From NCBI GenBank assembly GCA_965226245.1, contig CBDDCL010000015.1, positions 2,604,001 to 2,668,000 on the forward strand: a DNA stretch of 64,000 nucleotides. Direction: 5' to 3'. The position numbers and the translations under genes are program-made. Position 1 is the stretch's first letter, and each line of letters begins with the position of its first letter. The notes beneath the pieces were generated by a model. The model saw only the letters and a list, made by a program, of their open reading frames with translations. It did no database searches and was not told where the DNA came from. Positions 54,361 through 64,000 of the stretch are shown piece after piece. The stretch is from CBDCYS01 sp965226245. GTDB taxonomy: Bacteria > Acidobacteriota > Terriglobia > Bryobacterales > UBA6623.

Positions 54361-55869
54361 TCAGCGTGCTGGATCGATTGGTGTCGTGTACCGGCAAGGC
54401 TCCGGGAGGTCACCTGACGGATGAGTACGTTCCGAAGTCAGCAGCGACACCCCAACGTAGACCGAAAATGCCACGGCGGTTCCGGCGTACACTTCGTGCC
54501 AAGCTGTCCATCCGGCGGCTTTGCCGAAGTACCAGGCGATGACGGTGATCGAGCCGGCCAAGACGCAAGCCAGCGCGCCGGTCGCCGTCCCGCGTTTCCA
54601 GTAAAGCCCCAACACCAGCGTCGGCAGGCATCGTCGGCAGGAAGCAGGCCGCGTACAGAGATCCCGAAAAAGCAGTGATCTGGACAATACCAGCGAATGG
54701 ATTCAGAGTGGCCAGCATACTTGCCAGTGACAGCACAACCACCCACAAGCGGGTTTGGCGTATGGCTTTTTGATCCTGCCCGCCCGTGATGATTACGTCC
54801 CGGCTCATCGAAGACGCCGCCACCAGTAACACCGAATCAAGCGACGACATCGCGGCCGACAGTAACACCAACAGGAAAAAGGAGCTGAGTCCGGGGCCAA
54901 GCACTTCGGCCGTGCCCAACAGGTAAAGCATCACGTGATCGGAATCGGCTATAGCGTCGGCGGGAATCAGCGCGTGTGCGAAGGTCCCGAGGGGTAACAG
55001 ACATAAATACGTAATCAGAATCAGTAGGGGCGTCACGACCCGTGCCACCCGCAGGGCCTCTTGATCCTTGAGGCCATCAATCCGTGAAAGCTGCTTGGGA
55101 TCGACCAGCATCTTCATCGCGCCAGCGATGGATCACGGCATGAGGATAAGCCGAGAATGGCGGCTAAGGGCATGTTGCCCTGCCAAGACACCAGATTAGG
55201 GTCCTGATCGCGGACGGTTTCCAAGATTGCTGTCAGCCCGCCGCCCCTGATGATCACGGCGACGAACAGTACGACGCTGCCAAAAGCCATCAGCAATCCC
55301 TGCACGGCATCGGTGAGGACAACGGAGCGAAAGCCGCCCGCCAGGGTATATGCGGTCACCACCACGAAGATCGCCGCCGCGGCCAGGCGGTACTCCAGGC
55401 CGAGAAACTGTTGCAAGGCGAGCGCTGAGGCCTTGTAAACGGCGACCAGGTAAACCCACGAGGCCAGGAAGATCACCAGCGCCGAAACCCGGCGCAGCGC
55501 GGGCGAGTCGTACCGCCGCCCCAGAAATTCAGCCAGGGTTAGGGAGTGGTACTCCCGGGTCATGGTGAAAAAACGTGGCGCGACGACATACCAGGCGAAG
55601 TAGCACGAGGCGATGATCACGACGCCCTTGATGTACCAGATCAACCCAACGTCCCAGCTCTTGCCGGCGTGTCCCACAAAACTGTTGGTGCTGACATAGG
55701 TTGCGTAGAAGGACAGGGCGATCACCCAGCCGCCCAGACCGCGCCCGGCGATCAAGTAGTCAGCCAGATTGTGGGTTCCCTTCTTGCCGACCCAGCAATG
55801 ATGGGCCAACATGGCCAAGTAGCCGGCCATCAAAAGTAATTGGAGCCAGTGTTCAGTGAGCCAAGTCAT
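54361..55869 (-). pseudogene. Sodium:solute symporter (SSS family) with at least two frameshifts
   Basis: The first frame (55869 down to 55114) begins MTWLTEHWLQLLLMAGYLAM, with YLIAGRGLGGWVIALSFYAT and GRRYDSPALRRVSALVIF. The second (to 54650) continues KMLVDPKQLSRIDGLKDQ and LVLLSAAMSSLDSVLLVAAS. The third resumes at TLVLGLYWKRGTATGALA. The lesion near 55130 includes a lost base and an in-frame TGA; the one near 54640 is a 13-bp insertion involving repeated CTGCCGACG. No functional transporter should result. Confidence 0.82.
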
Positions 55870-56246
55870 GGGTAGTCTCCTATTGGCTAGGACGCCACCC
55901 TGCGAATGACGGACCGCGCTAAATGCAGATGAAACTAGATGAAACGGAGACTCGGAAACAGCCGGCGAGTACGGCGCCATGACGCCCCCAAAAAACCCGG
56001 CCGCCCCAGTCCGGCCCGAGGACAAGAAATCGTCAGTCACCGCAGTCCATCTTCGGCCGGTTGTCGTCTTCTCCTGCGAGGCCTGCTCTTCCTCCGCGTC
56101 GGTCCCGCCGCTCCGGGGTATACTGTCTTCGTCCTGGGTTGGGGATATGGATGCACCAAGACGAACTGGCGGGCATCCTCCGGGAGATCGCTCTGCCGCA
56201 GCCTAGACTTGTGCCGCGGTGAAAGCAGGCCGAGAGAGCCTACGCG
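55870..56246. other. Divergent intergenic region
   Basis: 377 bp between the symporter remnant and the kinase gene. Frames here are Pro/Arg-rich without coding character. The region should contain the kinase promoter. No clear operator or terminator. Confidence 0.4.
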
Positions 56247-58404
56247 ATGAATAAGCAGCCAGATGCAGCATTTGATGAAGATCGGTTAGACGAAGTGCTC
56301 GCCAAGTACATGGAAGAGGCCGCGGCATTCAAGAACAATCTCTCCGAGTTATGCGCCCTGCAAAGCAAATACGTTGAGAAACATCCCGACCTGGCGGCGC
56401 AGCTTCTCAAACACTTCGAAAACGAAAACGTGGTCCTATCGGGTTTCGGGCGCATTCCCTGCCGCCTGGCCGATTTCGGCAAGTACACCCAGATCCGCTA
56501 CATGGGCCATGGAGGGATGGGCGTCGTCTACAAAGCTTTCGATCAGGAGCTGCAAGTTTCGATAGCCCTCAAATTGAGCTTGCCCAGCGCGCTGATGGGT
56601 GAACCGTCCGTGGAACGCTTCCGCAATGAAGCCCAGAGCATGGCGCGGTTGAAACATCCCAACATCGTGCGAGTTCGCTACGTCGGAGAACACCAGGGCC
56701 GGCCCTTCTTAGACATGGAGCTGGCCGAGGGCGGGAACCTGGCTCAACATCGAGAACGTATTGCCGCCGATCAGCGGTCTGTTGCCAAGCTGATGGTGCA
56801 GGTGGCCCGCGCCGTGCATCACGCCCACCAGCGCCGCATCCTGCACCGTGACCTGAAACCGGCCAACATCTTGCTGGACTCGGACGAAGACGAGAATAAG
56901 CAGGATAAACCCTATGTGACCGATTTCGGCCTGGCCATGCGGATCGGCGCCGACGGTTTCCCGGTCGATGCCGGCGGCCGAGTTAGCGAGGAGAGTCAGG
57001 CCTACAAGAACATCCCCGGCACGGTCCCCTACATGTCGCCCGAGCAGGCCGAAGGAAAAGACGCGACAACCTTTGAGTGACGTCTACGGACTCGGCGCGA
57101 TCATGTACTCGCTGCAGACGGGTGAATCTCCTTTTGGGGCCTCGACCGTGAAGGGAACACTGCGGCAGGTACGAGATCCGCGGCTAAAACCAAAGCCTCC
57201 GCGCGCGATTGACCCTCGCATCGACCGAACGCTCGAAGCTGTCTGCCTCAAATGTCTTCGGAAGGACCCCAACGACCGCTACACATCCGCCGAGGGACTG
57301 GCGAAAGATCTCGACCGCTGGCTGGCCCACCGGCCGACTGAAGCCAGACCCCTTTCTCGCTTGGGCCGTTCGCGGCTTTGGCGCCGCCGCAACCCTCTTG
57401 GCGTGGGGCTCGCGCTGATGATCTTAGCGTTTTTGATCTTGGCGGGTGTGATTCTCGCCGACCGCATCGCGGAGCCCGGCCGCGCCCTGGTCGCCCTTGC
57501 CCGCCAGAACGCTGAGACCCTCCAGCTTCGGCTGGAGCAGCTTCGTCAGGCGGTCGAGGTGGCGAGGGACCCGCGTCACGGCGAACTTCTGACGCAACGA
57601 AACTTCACGGGCTTGCAAGCGCTCATCGAGGAAACAGGAAACAGGCGTGTCGACTTGAACGGCAAATCCCCTTTCGAAAGCTGGTTCATTATCGATGACT
57701 CGGACGGAGAAATCGCGGCACGATGGCCGGCGTCCGCGCCGCAAACGCAAAGCAAAGATCGCAGATACAGGGATTACTACAAGGGTGCGCGGCTGTTGGC
57801 GAAGACGCGGGGCGGAACACCTGTTTACGTCTCGCGCGTCTATAAAGCCTTTTTGGACGACCTCTACAAGTTCGGTGTTTCCGCAGCGGTCCGGCACGGC
57901 GACAAGATCGTCGGCGCCGTCGTGGCGTCGGTCACAACGAGTCCCCAGATGGGTCTCCCCCAGACGGAAGACAGCGAGTTCACGACCGCTCTTCTCGCCC
58001 GCGGAGACCCGCCCGAGCGTGGACGACCGTGGCCGCCGGACGGCGCTTCGGAATTCCTCGTCCTGCTTCACCCAGCCTACGAGCGTGGAACACAGCCCGT
58101 CTGGATTTCAACCGGGCAGGCCGGGAGAATTGGAAAGAGCATCGCGGACAACAACATTGCGGAGAACTACCATGATCCTGTCGTCTCGTTGAGCGCTGAA
58201 GTTGCCGAGAAGTACGGCGGCCGGTGGGTGGCCGGTTTCGCTCCCGTGGAAAACTCTGAGTTCATCGTCGTCGTTCAGCGGCGATACAGCGAAACGATCC
58301 CAGCGGCACTGTGGCCCTGGATTATAGTGTTGCTTGCCGCGTTCTTGGCAGTGGCAATCGTTTGGTTTGTCATGCCGCCGGCTTCCAATCCTAAGACGAA
58401 CTAG
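56247..58404 (+). pseudogene. Ser/Thr protein kinase with extracytoplasmic Cache-like sensor domain, one frameshift
   Basis: Kinase motifs run in order: glycine loop YMGHGGMGVVYKAFDQ, ALKLSL lysine, ILHRDLKPANILL, VTDFGLA and YMSPEQAEGK. An extra T in CCTTTGAG at about 57076 ends the frame; with it removed the protein continues TTLSDVYGLGAIMYSLQTGE to the kinase C-lobe. It then has a membrane helix (LALMILAFLILAGVIL), an outside sensor of about 270 residues (ESWFIIDDSDGEIAARWP, RDYYKGA), and a second helix near the end. Planctomycete- and acidobacteria-type sensor kinase; the lesion may be a homopolymer sequencing error. Confidence 0.85.
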
Positions 58405-59621
58405 GACGGCTTCACCCCGATGCTCGTCGCGTGCTCCTCCCAGCGCATCTCAACTCTTGGGTCCTCCAACGTCGCCATCACGTAGTCACCGAACTCCGAG
58501 GTCGTCGCCCCAGTGCTGCACCCGCTCATCACCACCCGCCGCTCGAACTGTCCGCAGATGTCGAGGGCCTTGTTCAGCTTTGATCCCAGGTCCTTGAAGC
58601 CCAGATGCTCCAGCATCATCGCGCTTGCCCGTAGCAACGAGCTGGGATCGGCGTACTGCGTCAAGCCCTCCCGGACCATGCGGGGAGCCGTGCCGTGAAC
58701 GGCCTCGAACATCGCGTACCGTTTGCCGATGTTGGCGCTGCCGGCCGTCCCGACGCCGCCCTGCAGCGCGGCAGCCTCATCAGTGAGGATGTCGCCGTAG
58801 AGGTTCGGAAGCACCAGGACCTGGAACTGGCTGCGCTGCCTCGCGTCCAGCAAGTTGGCCGCCATGATGTCGATGTACCAACTGTCCCACTCGATCTGGG
58901 GGTAGCGCTGCGCCACCTGCCTGGCGATATCCAGGAACTTGCCGTCGGTACGTTTGACGATGTTGGCCTTGGTGACAACGGTGACGCGGTTCTTGCCGGT
59001 GCGCTGAGCATGCGCGAAGGCGGCGTCAATGATGCGCTCCGAGCCCTGGCTCGTTGTGACCTTGAAGTCCACGGCCAACTCAGACGTCACGTCGATTCCC
59101 TGGTTGCCCAGGGCGTAAAGGCCCTCGGTGTTCTCGCGGAAGAAGATCCAGTCCACGTCCTGGCTCGGGATGCGCACGGGGCGCACGTTGGCGAACAGGT
59201 CCAGCTTCTGGCGCATCAAGACGTTGGCACTCTCCAGGTTGGGCCAGCCGTCTCCTTTCTCCGGAGTGTGTGTGGGGCCTTTCAAGATGACGTGGCACTG
59301 CTTGATCGCCTCCAGAACGTCGTCGGGGATGGACTTCATCTTGGCCGCTCGGTTCTCGATGGTGAGCCCCTCGATGATCCGAAACTCCACTTTCCCGGAC
59401 GCTACCTGGTCTCGAAGCAGGTAATCGAGAACTCGCTCCGTCTCCGCACTGATCGTCGGACCGATGCCGTCGCCCCCAATCATGCCTATGATGATCGGGC
59501 TGACCAAGGCGTAGTCGATCCAGTCGTCTTCCTGTTTCAGGCGTTGGACTCTTTCAAGCTGCTGCTGGAGGATCCGGCCAAAAATCTCTTTGGCAGGCTG
59601 TATTGCTTCCATGGTGGTCAT
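58401..59621 (-). CDS. Isocitrate/isopropylmalate dehydrogenase family, likely NAD-type isocitrate dehydrogenase
   Basis: About 406 residues from MTTMEAIQPAKEIFGRILQQ; AAAGGAG precedes the ATG. It contains GMIGGDGIGPTIS, FFRENTEGLYALG, VTVVTKANIVKRTDG, the metal-binding NLYGDILTDEAAALQGG and HGTAPRMVREG. Isocitrate versus isopropylmalate specificity cannot be fixed, but ENTEGLYA and a long N-terminus favour isocitrate dehydrogenase. It ends convergently with the kinase, overlapping by 4 bp. Confidence 0.85.
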   Translation of the reverse strand: MTTMEAIQPAKEIFGRILQQQLERVQRLKQEDDWIDYALVSPIIIGMIGGDGIGPTISAETERVLDYLLRDQVASGKVEFRIIEGLTIENRAAKMKSIPDDVLEAIKQCHVILKGPTHTPEKGDGWPNLESANVLMRQKLDLFANVRPVRIPSQDVDWIFFRENTEGLYALGNQGIDVTSELAVDFKVTTSQGSERIIDAAFAHAQRTGKNRVTVVTKANIVKRTDGKFLDIARQVAQRYPQIEWDSWYIDIMAANLLDARQRSQFQVLVLPNLYGDILTDEAAALQGGVGTAGSANIGKRYAMFEAVHGTAPRMVREGLTQYADPSSLLRASAMMLEHLGFKDLGSKLNKALDICGQFERRVVMSGCSTGATTSEFGDYVMATLEDPRVEMRWEEHATSIGVKPS

Positions 59622-59841
59622 TGTCGACTCCTTTGGTCCGAAGTTGAAGGCTACAGAGGAGCCTTCATCTTGTCTTCTAAGGACTAGGACGACAAACGCA
59701 CGGGAATGAACCGCGATGACGGGAAGGAGCAGAATCAACTGAACGGCCGCTGGTGGTGTTTATCGTGAGGTGCTCTGGTGGGGGATTCCGAGGAACCGCA
59801 ACTCGCTCTGTGGCAGCGTTTGCGCTTTCCGCGGTTCGGAT

Positions 59842-60405
59842 TCACTCGAGGTCTCTCAAGCCTTCACGGAGTTCACCGAGCCCGCGCCGCAACAAACCCG
59901 CCACGCTTGCTCGCGTGCGATTCATTTTCTCGGCCACCTCATTCACCGAGTAACCCACCAGGTGATGCAACTCGACCGCCGTTCTCTGGTCCTCAGGAAG
60001 AGTTTCCAGAGCCTCGGCCAGGCGAAGCATCCTCTCGTGCCCCACGACATATTCGCTCGGGGACGTCAGGTTTCCGGCCAGCTTCTCAATGAGGCCCAGT
60101 GAACCGCTCACCGCTTCATGGATCGACGCTTCCAAACCTGCGTCGCGCCCCTGGGCGCCATAATGACGGGCGACATCTTTTAGTTGGTTCTCCAAAATGA
60201 CTCGCAGCCAGCCGAGCAACTCTGCGCGGGTGCTTCCCCGGAATTGGGAGAAGTTCTTGTGTGCCTTCAACAGGACGTCCTGCACAATGTCGGACACGCT
60301 CTGTTTGTGGGCTGCCGGCCCCAGCTTCGGCAGGCTTCCGCGGGCCAAAAGGAGAAGAAAGCTGCGGTATAGCTCAGGCTTGAGTTCGTTTGAGGTTTCC
60401 ACCAT
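59842..60405 (-). CDS. ECF-type sigma-70 family factor
   Basis: 187 residues from MVETSNELKPELYRSFLLLL; TAGGAGG lies seven bases upstream. Region 2 has SVSDIVQDVLLKAHKNFSQF and ELLGWLRVILENQLKDVARH; region 4 has ALETLPEDQRTAVELHHLVG and VNEVAEKMNRTRASVAGLLR. This group often pairs with Ser/Thr kinases in planctomycetes and acidobacteria, fitting the kinase gene 1.4 kb away. No anti-sigma gene is adjacent. Confidence 0.88.
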   Translation of the reverse strand: MVETSNELKPELYRSFLLLLARGSLPKLGPAAHKQSVSDIVQDVLLKAHKNFSQFRGSTRAELLGWLRVILENQLKDVARHYGAQGRDAGLEASIHEAVSGSLGLIEKLAGNLTSPSEYVVGHERMLRLAEALETLPEDQRTAVELHHLVGYSVNEVAEKMNRTRASVAGLLRRGLGELREGLRDLE

Positions 60406-60639
60406 GATTGCGCCTCCTACCCTACCAAGACGCCAAACGCTCGAAAGTGAACCGGGGGGGGAAATCGGGGGCAGGAACGCTACGACTTCCGCGAAAAAGT
60501 CGCGGGCAGCCTCATGAAGTTGTCGGCTCGACGCGCTTGCGGGCGATATCAAGACGGCAAACTGCACGGAAGCGGACCACGGTTTTCCCTGAAACGCAGT
60601 CTTGTCCAATCCCACGGAGAATCAGGACGCTTCGTTAGG

Positions 60640-60726
60640 ATCGAAACGATCAGCGAAGCCTCGCAGCCCTACATCAGCATCTTGCAGAACTGGCACGAAG
60701 AGTTCCGTGACCGCGAGCAGTGCTAA
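60640..60726 (+). pseudogene. 3' relic of a PD40/TolB-type protein gene
   Basis: The frame ends SQPYISILQNWHEEFRDREQ then Cys-stop. Acidobacterial PD40 proteins commonly end with I-x-VVQNWFEELR. A second relic with the same ending lies at 62832-62888. Confidence 0.5.
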
Positions 60727-60799
60727 GTCCCTCGAAACGAACTACATAGGACTTGTCCGCGGGATAGCTAAATAATCACTTCTTGGCCGGTTCTCGGAT

Positions 60800-61020
60800 T
60801 GCGACCGATACCGGTCTTGCGCGGGCGAATGTTGAAGACACCGAACCCACGCAATTCGTGCGCAGCATCAAAGAATCCTGCTTGGATCGCATGATCTTGT
60901 TTGGGGAACGATCTCTGCGCCGGGCGAGCCGTGAGTTTCTGGCGCATTATCATCGAGAACGTAACCACCAAGGGCTCGACAACCAGCTGACCTTCCCGGA
61001 GAAGTTGGCTGCCAAGCCCG
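60800..61020 (+). pseudogene. Transposase fragment (integrase-core C-terminal part)
   Basis: The frame includes QFVRSIKESCLDRMILFGER and SREFLAHYHRERNHQGLDNQ, the hallmark end of rve-type transposases of an IS3/IS481-like group. Catalytic Asp residues and termini are absent, so it is a dead remnant. Sequence to 61420 shows no gene. Confidence 0.75.
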
Positions 61021-61420
61021 ATGCACCGGTCGAGTATTCGACAGCGCCTGGGCGGGATGTTGAAGTACTATCACCGCCAAGCCGCTTGAACAGGTCGATC
61101 GGAACGGCAAGCCACGGGAACCGCGACAGCGACGTGCGGGGGCTCGATTCGAGCTGTGCTCATCCGGCAATTGTTACTCGCTGGTTCTGAGTCTGGTCGA
61201 GGCCCCTGCGCAGTTCTCAGTAAAGATTCACTACCAGCGTCGCAGCAATCACAGCCCCGTTCTCAACGCCTCGCTCTTCATCACCCAGCCGAACTAGCCG
61301 ATCCAGTTTTTGGAAAGTACGGCAACTCGTAGTCAGCAAGCCACTTAGATCTCGATCGAGTTTTGGGACACTACGCGCAAAGGCTGAGCGCGAGCAAGCT
61401 CAACGCTCGCGTCCGCGGGT

Positions 61421-62269
61421 TCATCGCGGAGCCTCTCCAGCCGCTTGGGGCAGCCGCTTCCAGACCCGGGGTTCCAGACCCGTGGCGGCAATAGTCTCCG
61501 CCACCGCCTCGGACGAGAGAAACTCGAGCAGCGCCCGGGCGTCTTCGTGATTGCTCGCACGAGTGGTCAAGCCGGCGGAGAACGTCGTCACTCTCTGCAA
61601 CTCGGCTGGTATCGGACCCACGTAGTCCACCCCTTCGATCGGCAGAATCTCGCTGATCTGTTGAAAGCCGATCGCAACCTCGCCCCGGGCGACAACGCTC
61701 GCAACCCGCTCGCCGACAACGCGCCGGCTCTTCGGCTCGAGCTGCTCCCAGATTCCGAGACGCGGAAACAGCACAGTCGACAGGTACGTACCGCTGGCGC
61801 TAGCGGAATAGCCGATGGACGGCGCCGCCAGCAGCACGGCGATGAACGCATCCGGGCTACTGATATCCGGCTTTGTCGCTCCGCTCCTGACCGCCATGCC
61901 GATGGTCGAGTCCACCAGATCGATGCAGCTTTCCCTGACCACATCGCCACGCCGGGTCAGGTTATCGAGCGACGACCTCGACAGGATAATCAGGTCTGCC
62001 GGCTCGCCCCGCGCCAGGCGCACGGGAATGGAATCCGGCGCCCCGCCGGAAGATGCGCCGTAAGCCGTCGTGAGACGAACGCCCGTCGCCTTCTCGAATT
62101 GAGGGCCAAGCACGTTGTACGCCGCGGTGAATCCACCTGACGTCATCACGCTGACGGTACCAGTCGGCGCTCCCTGCGACCGCGCGGCCGACTCGCTTGG
62201 CGCAGACTGACACGCATAGATGAGGAGCAGCACTGCGGCGGCAAAGGCGATCGAAGGAAATCGTTTCAT
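61421..62269 (-). CDS. ModA-like extracellular substrate-binding lipoprotein
   Basis: 282 residues from MKRFPSIAFAAAVLLLIYAC with a lipobox-like LLIYAC. The mature part shows VSVMTSGGFTAAYNVLGPQF, YGASSGGAPDSIPVRLARGE, PADLIILSRSSLDNLTRRGD and IGFQQISEILPIEGVDYVGP, a layout of molybdate/tungstate-type binding proteins. No transporter genes are adjacent, so it may be a stand-alone scavenger or orphan. The in-frame extension upstream lacks a start signal. Confidence 0.82.
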   Translation of the reverse strand: MKRFPSIAFAAAVLLLIYACQSAPSESAARSQGAPTGTVSVMTSGGFTAAYNVLGPQFEKATGVRLTTAYGASSGGAPDSIPVRLARGEPADLIILSRSSLDNLTRRGDVVRESCIDLVDSTIGMAVRSGATKPDISSPDAFIAVLLAAPSIGYSASASGTYLSTVLFPRLGIWEQLEPKSRRVVGERVASVVARGEVAIGFQQISEILPIEGVDYVGPIPAELQRVTTFSAGLTTRASNHEDARALLEFLSSEAVAETIAATGLEPRVWKRLPQAAGEAPR

Positions 62270-62831
62270 ATGGCACGCAACCCGTCGTGATGTCCAGCTT
62301 CGGAGATGATTTACAAGCTGAAAGTGTAGAACAAAGGCCGTTCTGCTGGGCGGGCCGCTACCGGCTCCAAGAGATTGCAGGCCCCCATGACACACGTCAT
62401 CGGACCTCTGATGTATCAATGCAGGAAGGTCTGCCGACCTTCCTGAGCGTTCAGATACCCAGCTCATCCACAAGCCAAATCGATCCTGGCGCCAGCGACG
62501 TCCTCCCGCACGGATAGGTAATGGGATCGCGGACGACAACAAAATGAGCAGCGATGCTCTGCTCATCGGCTTGCGTGAGTGGCCACGGAAGCCCCCTGGA
62601 TCGTTCAACCCGGACGCGCCACACTCGACCGCCTGGCCCGGCGAAGCCTCTGCCGCCGAAGCCGCTAGGACCTCCACTGCGGCCTCCCGGCCCGGCGAAG
62701 CCTCTGCTGCCCTGGGAGATTCCCCAGCCGTGACCCGGACAGGCCGTCTCCGATGCAGCGTAACAAAGCATTAGTCTGCTGCTTCTGCAAATCCTCGTGT
62801 GACCCTGCAGTGCTCGAGGACTGAATCCCGT

Positions 62832-62888
62832 AGTGATCCACATCGTCGAAACTGGTTCGAAGAGTTGCGCGACCGGGAGCAGGACTAA
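62832..62888 (+). pseudogene. Second 3' relic of a PD40-type gene
   Basis: The frame reads RRNWFEELRDREQD-stop, almost the same ending as at 60640-60726. The upstream coding part is missing. It may mark an ancestral duplication disrupted by insertions. Confidence 0.4.
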
Positions 62889-63356
62889 GCCGTTGCGAAG
62901 CAATCAGTCAGCTCGCGTCGACGGATAGATGGCAGAAAATCCGGCTCCTTCAATCGGTCATCAACGCCCAGGTGAAACCACTAAATCCTGACTAACGGGG
63001 AAGGGTTTAACCAACCGTCAACTTGTAAGTGCTCGCCGTTGGAACACTTGCTCGGCTGTAAATCTCTCACGCCGTCGAAATCCCTCTGGGACTTCCTTGC
63101 AGGACGTTCCCGGCATGCAACCGACCCGTTGTATGACGGAAATGCCGTCACGGGTGAAGAACGACAAGGCCGAATCGGGGATCATCCGACCCGCCTCAGG
63201 CAGCACCTGATCTTCTTCTGTGGCACCCAGCGTCATCTGGTAAAATCCAGCATTACCTGGCCAAGCCCGACTAAAACGGGTTGACGCCGGCCTGGTTCTC
63301 TGTTACGAAGAGCGGGACCAAGGGGCGTTGGTGTGCTCTAACCCGTTGAAATTACG
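62889..63356. other. Gene-free stretch before the HTH gene
   Basis: 468 bp. The only open frame (63018-63236, minus) has no recognisable features. Possible boundary between the decayed region and the defence-like locus. Confidence 0.35.
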
Positions 63357-63575
63357 ATGGCTTCTCTGGATGAACGCTGGTTGTCGGTAGATGAGATCGC
63401 CGAGTACCTCGGTGTCAGCAAGGACACCGTCTACGTATGGATCAACGAGAAGGGCATGCCCGCCCACCGGATGGGTCGTCTCTGGAAGTTCAAGCGAGAG
63501 GAGGTCGACGGGTGGGTCACCTCTGGAGGCGCATCGGACAAGCAGGGTCACGGCACCAGCGGGGCGACGGACTAG
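63357..63575 (+). CDS. Small HTH DNA-binding protein (excisionase-type)
   Basis: 72 residues, MASLDERWLSVDEIAEYLGV then KDTVYVWINEKGMPAHRMGR and LWKFKREEVDGWV, the standard excisionase/MerR-like fold with wing. It is followed after 20 bp by a BrxA/DUF1819-like gene on the same strand. Proteins of this type often precede defence loci as regulators. Confidence 0.85.
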   Translation: MASLDERWLSVDEIAEYLGVSKDTVYVWINEKGMPAHRMGRLWKFKREEVDGWVTSGGASDKQGHGTSGATD

Positions 63576-63595
63576 CCATGGGGGAGGTGGCGCAC

Positions 63596-64000
63596 ATGCT
63601 GACCGATGTAGGCCCAGGGCTGATCCCGGCGCTGGACCCCAGTGCGCCCTACATATCCCGCCTCTCCGCGCGCTCGGCGCTGTACACCGACCTGCACGTC
63701 CTGCTTGACACGAAATGCGCTCCCTTGTCGTCGTCGGCCTACCGGTCACTAGTAATCGACGAGAACTGTCTCGCCCGGAAGTCCGCAGCAGCGCGGCTGA
63801 AGATGTGGAAGGAGCTGAAGTCCCGCTACATCCTGAACACGGAGCACCCTGTGTTCGCCGCGTTCCTAAAGGAGTGGCGTCGTTGCAGCTCCGAGCCAGA
63901 GCGTGGCCTCACCGCATACATTCTCCTCGCGCTCAATGATCGCCTCGTCGCAGACCTCGGGACCAAGTGGCTGTTTCCGCTCCTGCGCCGTGCGCCCGCG
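63596..64000 (+). CDS. BrxA/DUF1819-like protein (partial, runs off the right edge)
   Basis: The frame is open to the window end. The ATG at 63596 is preferred because GGGGAGG ends eight bases before it; an upstream in-frame ATG lies at 63578. Sequence such as YRSLVIDENCLARKSAAARL and ELKSRYILNTEHPVFAAFLK resembles the DUF1819 (BrxA) family of BREX-type phage-defence systems. The match is from memory of family patterns, so moderate. The remaining genes of the locus would lie beyond 64000. Confidence 0.45.
   Translation, partial: MLTDVGPGLIPALDPSAPYISRLSARSALYTDLHVLLDTKCAPLSSSAYRSLVIDENCLARKSAAARLKMWKELKSRYILNTEHPVFAAFLKEWRRCSSEPERGLTAYILLALNDRLVADLGTKWLFPLLRRAPA

Noticed and set aside
55133..55135. 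Second possible selenocysteine codon in the symporter gene
   Set aside because: The TGA accompanies another frameshift, no Cys is expected there in the family, and the downstream sequence lacks a suitable hairpin.
62451..62903. Glycine-rich minus-strand frame (RGFAGPGGR units)
   Set aside because: Short repeated units with no start signal; probably a by-product of local direct repeats.

Overview
The window looks like about 64 kb of chromosome from a soil-type Acidobacteriota bacterium, probably near Solibacter/Bryobacter. This is an inference from three things: the order ffh-rpsP-khpA-rimM-trmD-rplS-rnhB; the typical gene types (cytochrome c fused to a copper monooxygenase-like domain, PD40 protein tails, Ser/Thr kinases with ECF-type sigma factors); and high GC. 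No 16S rRNA gene is present. The window alternates conserved housekeeping blocks with heavily worked mobile or decaying DNA.

Layout. 1-7011: a type I restriction-modification locus on the minus strand (hsdM, hsdS), with hsdM split by an IS1380-family element; a Sel1-repeat protein; and a HEPN-like gene split by a short non-autonomous relative of that IS. 7012-17468: a compact minus-strand element with integrase, a small HTH protein, a DUF3102-like protein, a Prim-Pol/D5 primase-helicase, a candidate origin, two HNH nucleases, two P27-like small-terminase proteins and a CHC2 zinc-finger protein, but no portal, capsid, tail or large terminase. It resembles a phage satellite. An IS1595-family element sits in the last codons of its primase. 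17979-25894: the housekeeping block, then folA-thyA and a DsbA/FrnE-like gene. 26347-36874: an HD-GYP/GGDEF signalling protein, a half-size transporter pair, a phosphatase/nuclease-fold protein, an SDR, a Rieske protein, purM-purN and tyrS. 36876-44154: a broken HTH gene, a hairpin-rich noncoding tract with 70-bp tandem repeats, a cytochrome c/Cu-monooxygenase, a HAD phosphatase, an ISNCY-type IS and a KamA-like radical SAM enzyme. 44493-50055: tRNA-Ser(CGA) with an adjacent integrase, then relics and a decayed opp/dpp permease pair. 50056-62269: a transglutaminase-type protein, a TIGR04222 operon, a broken Na+ symporter, a sensor Ser/Thr kinase with a frameshift, isocitrate dehydrogenase, an ECF-type sigma factor, transposon and PD40 relics and a ModA-like binding protein. 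63357-64000: a small HTH gene and the start of a BrxA/DUF1819-like gene, possibly the edge of a phage-defence locus.

The two strongest points are these. First, the DsbA/FrnE-like gene at 25196-25894 has an in-frame TGA exactly where the first cysteine of its CPWC active site should be, followed about 20 nt later by a hairpin with SECIS-like geometry, so it may be an unrecognised selenoprotein. Second, three copies of a 532-579 bp deletion derivative of an IS1380-like element, plus one full-length relative, all carry 5-bp TNNNA target duplications and have disrupted hsdM, a HEPN-like gene and oppC.

Many genes between 46 and 58 kb carry frameshifts. Several lesions are short duplications. Real decay and sequencing indels cannot be separated from this sequence alone.
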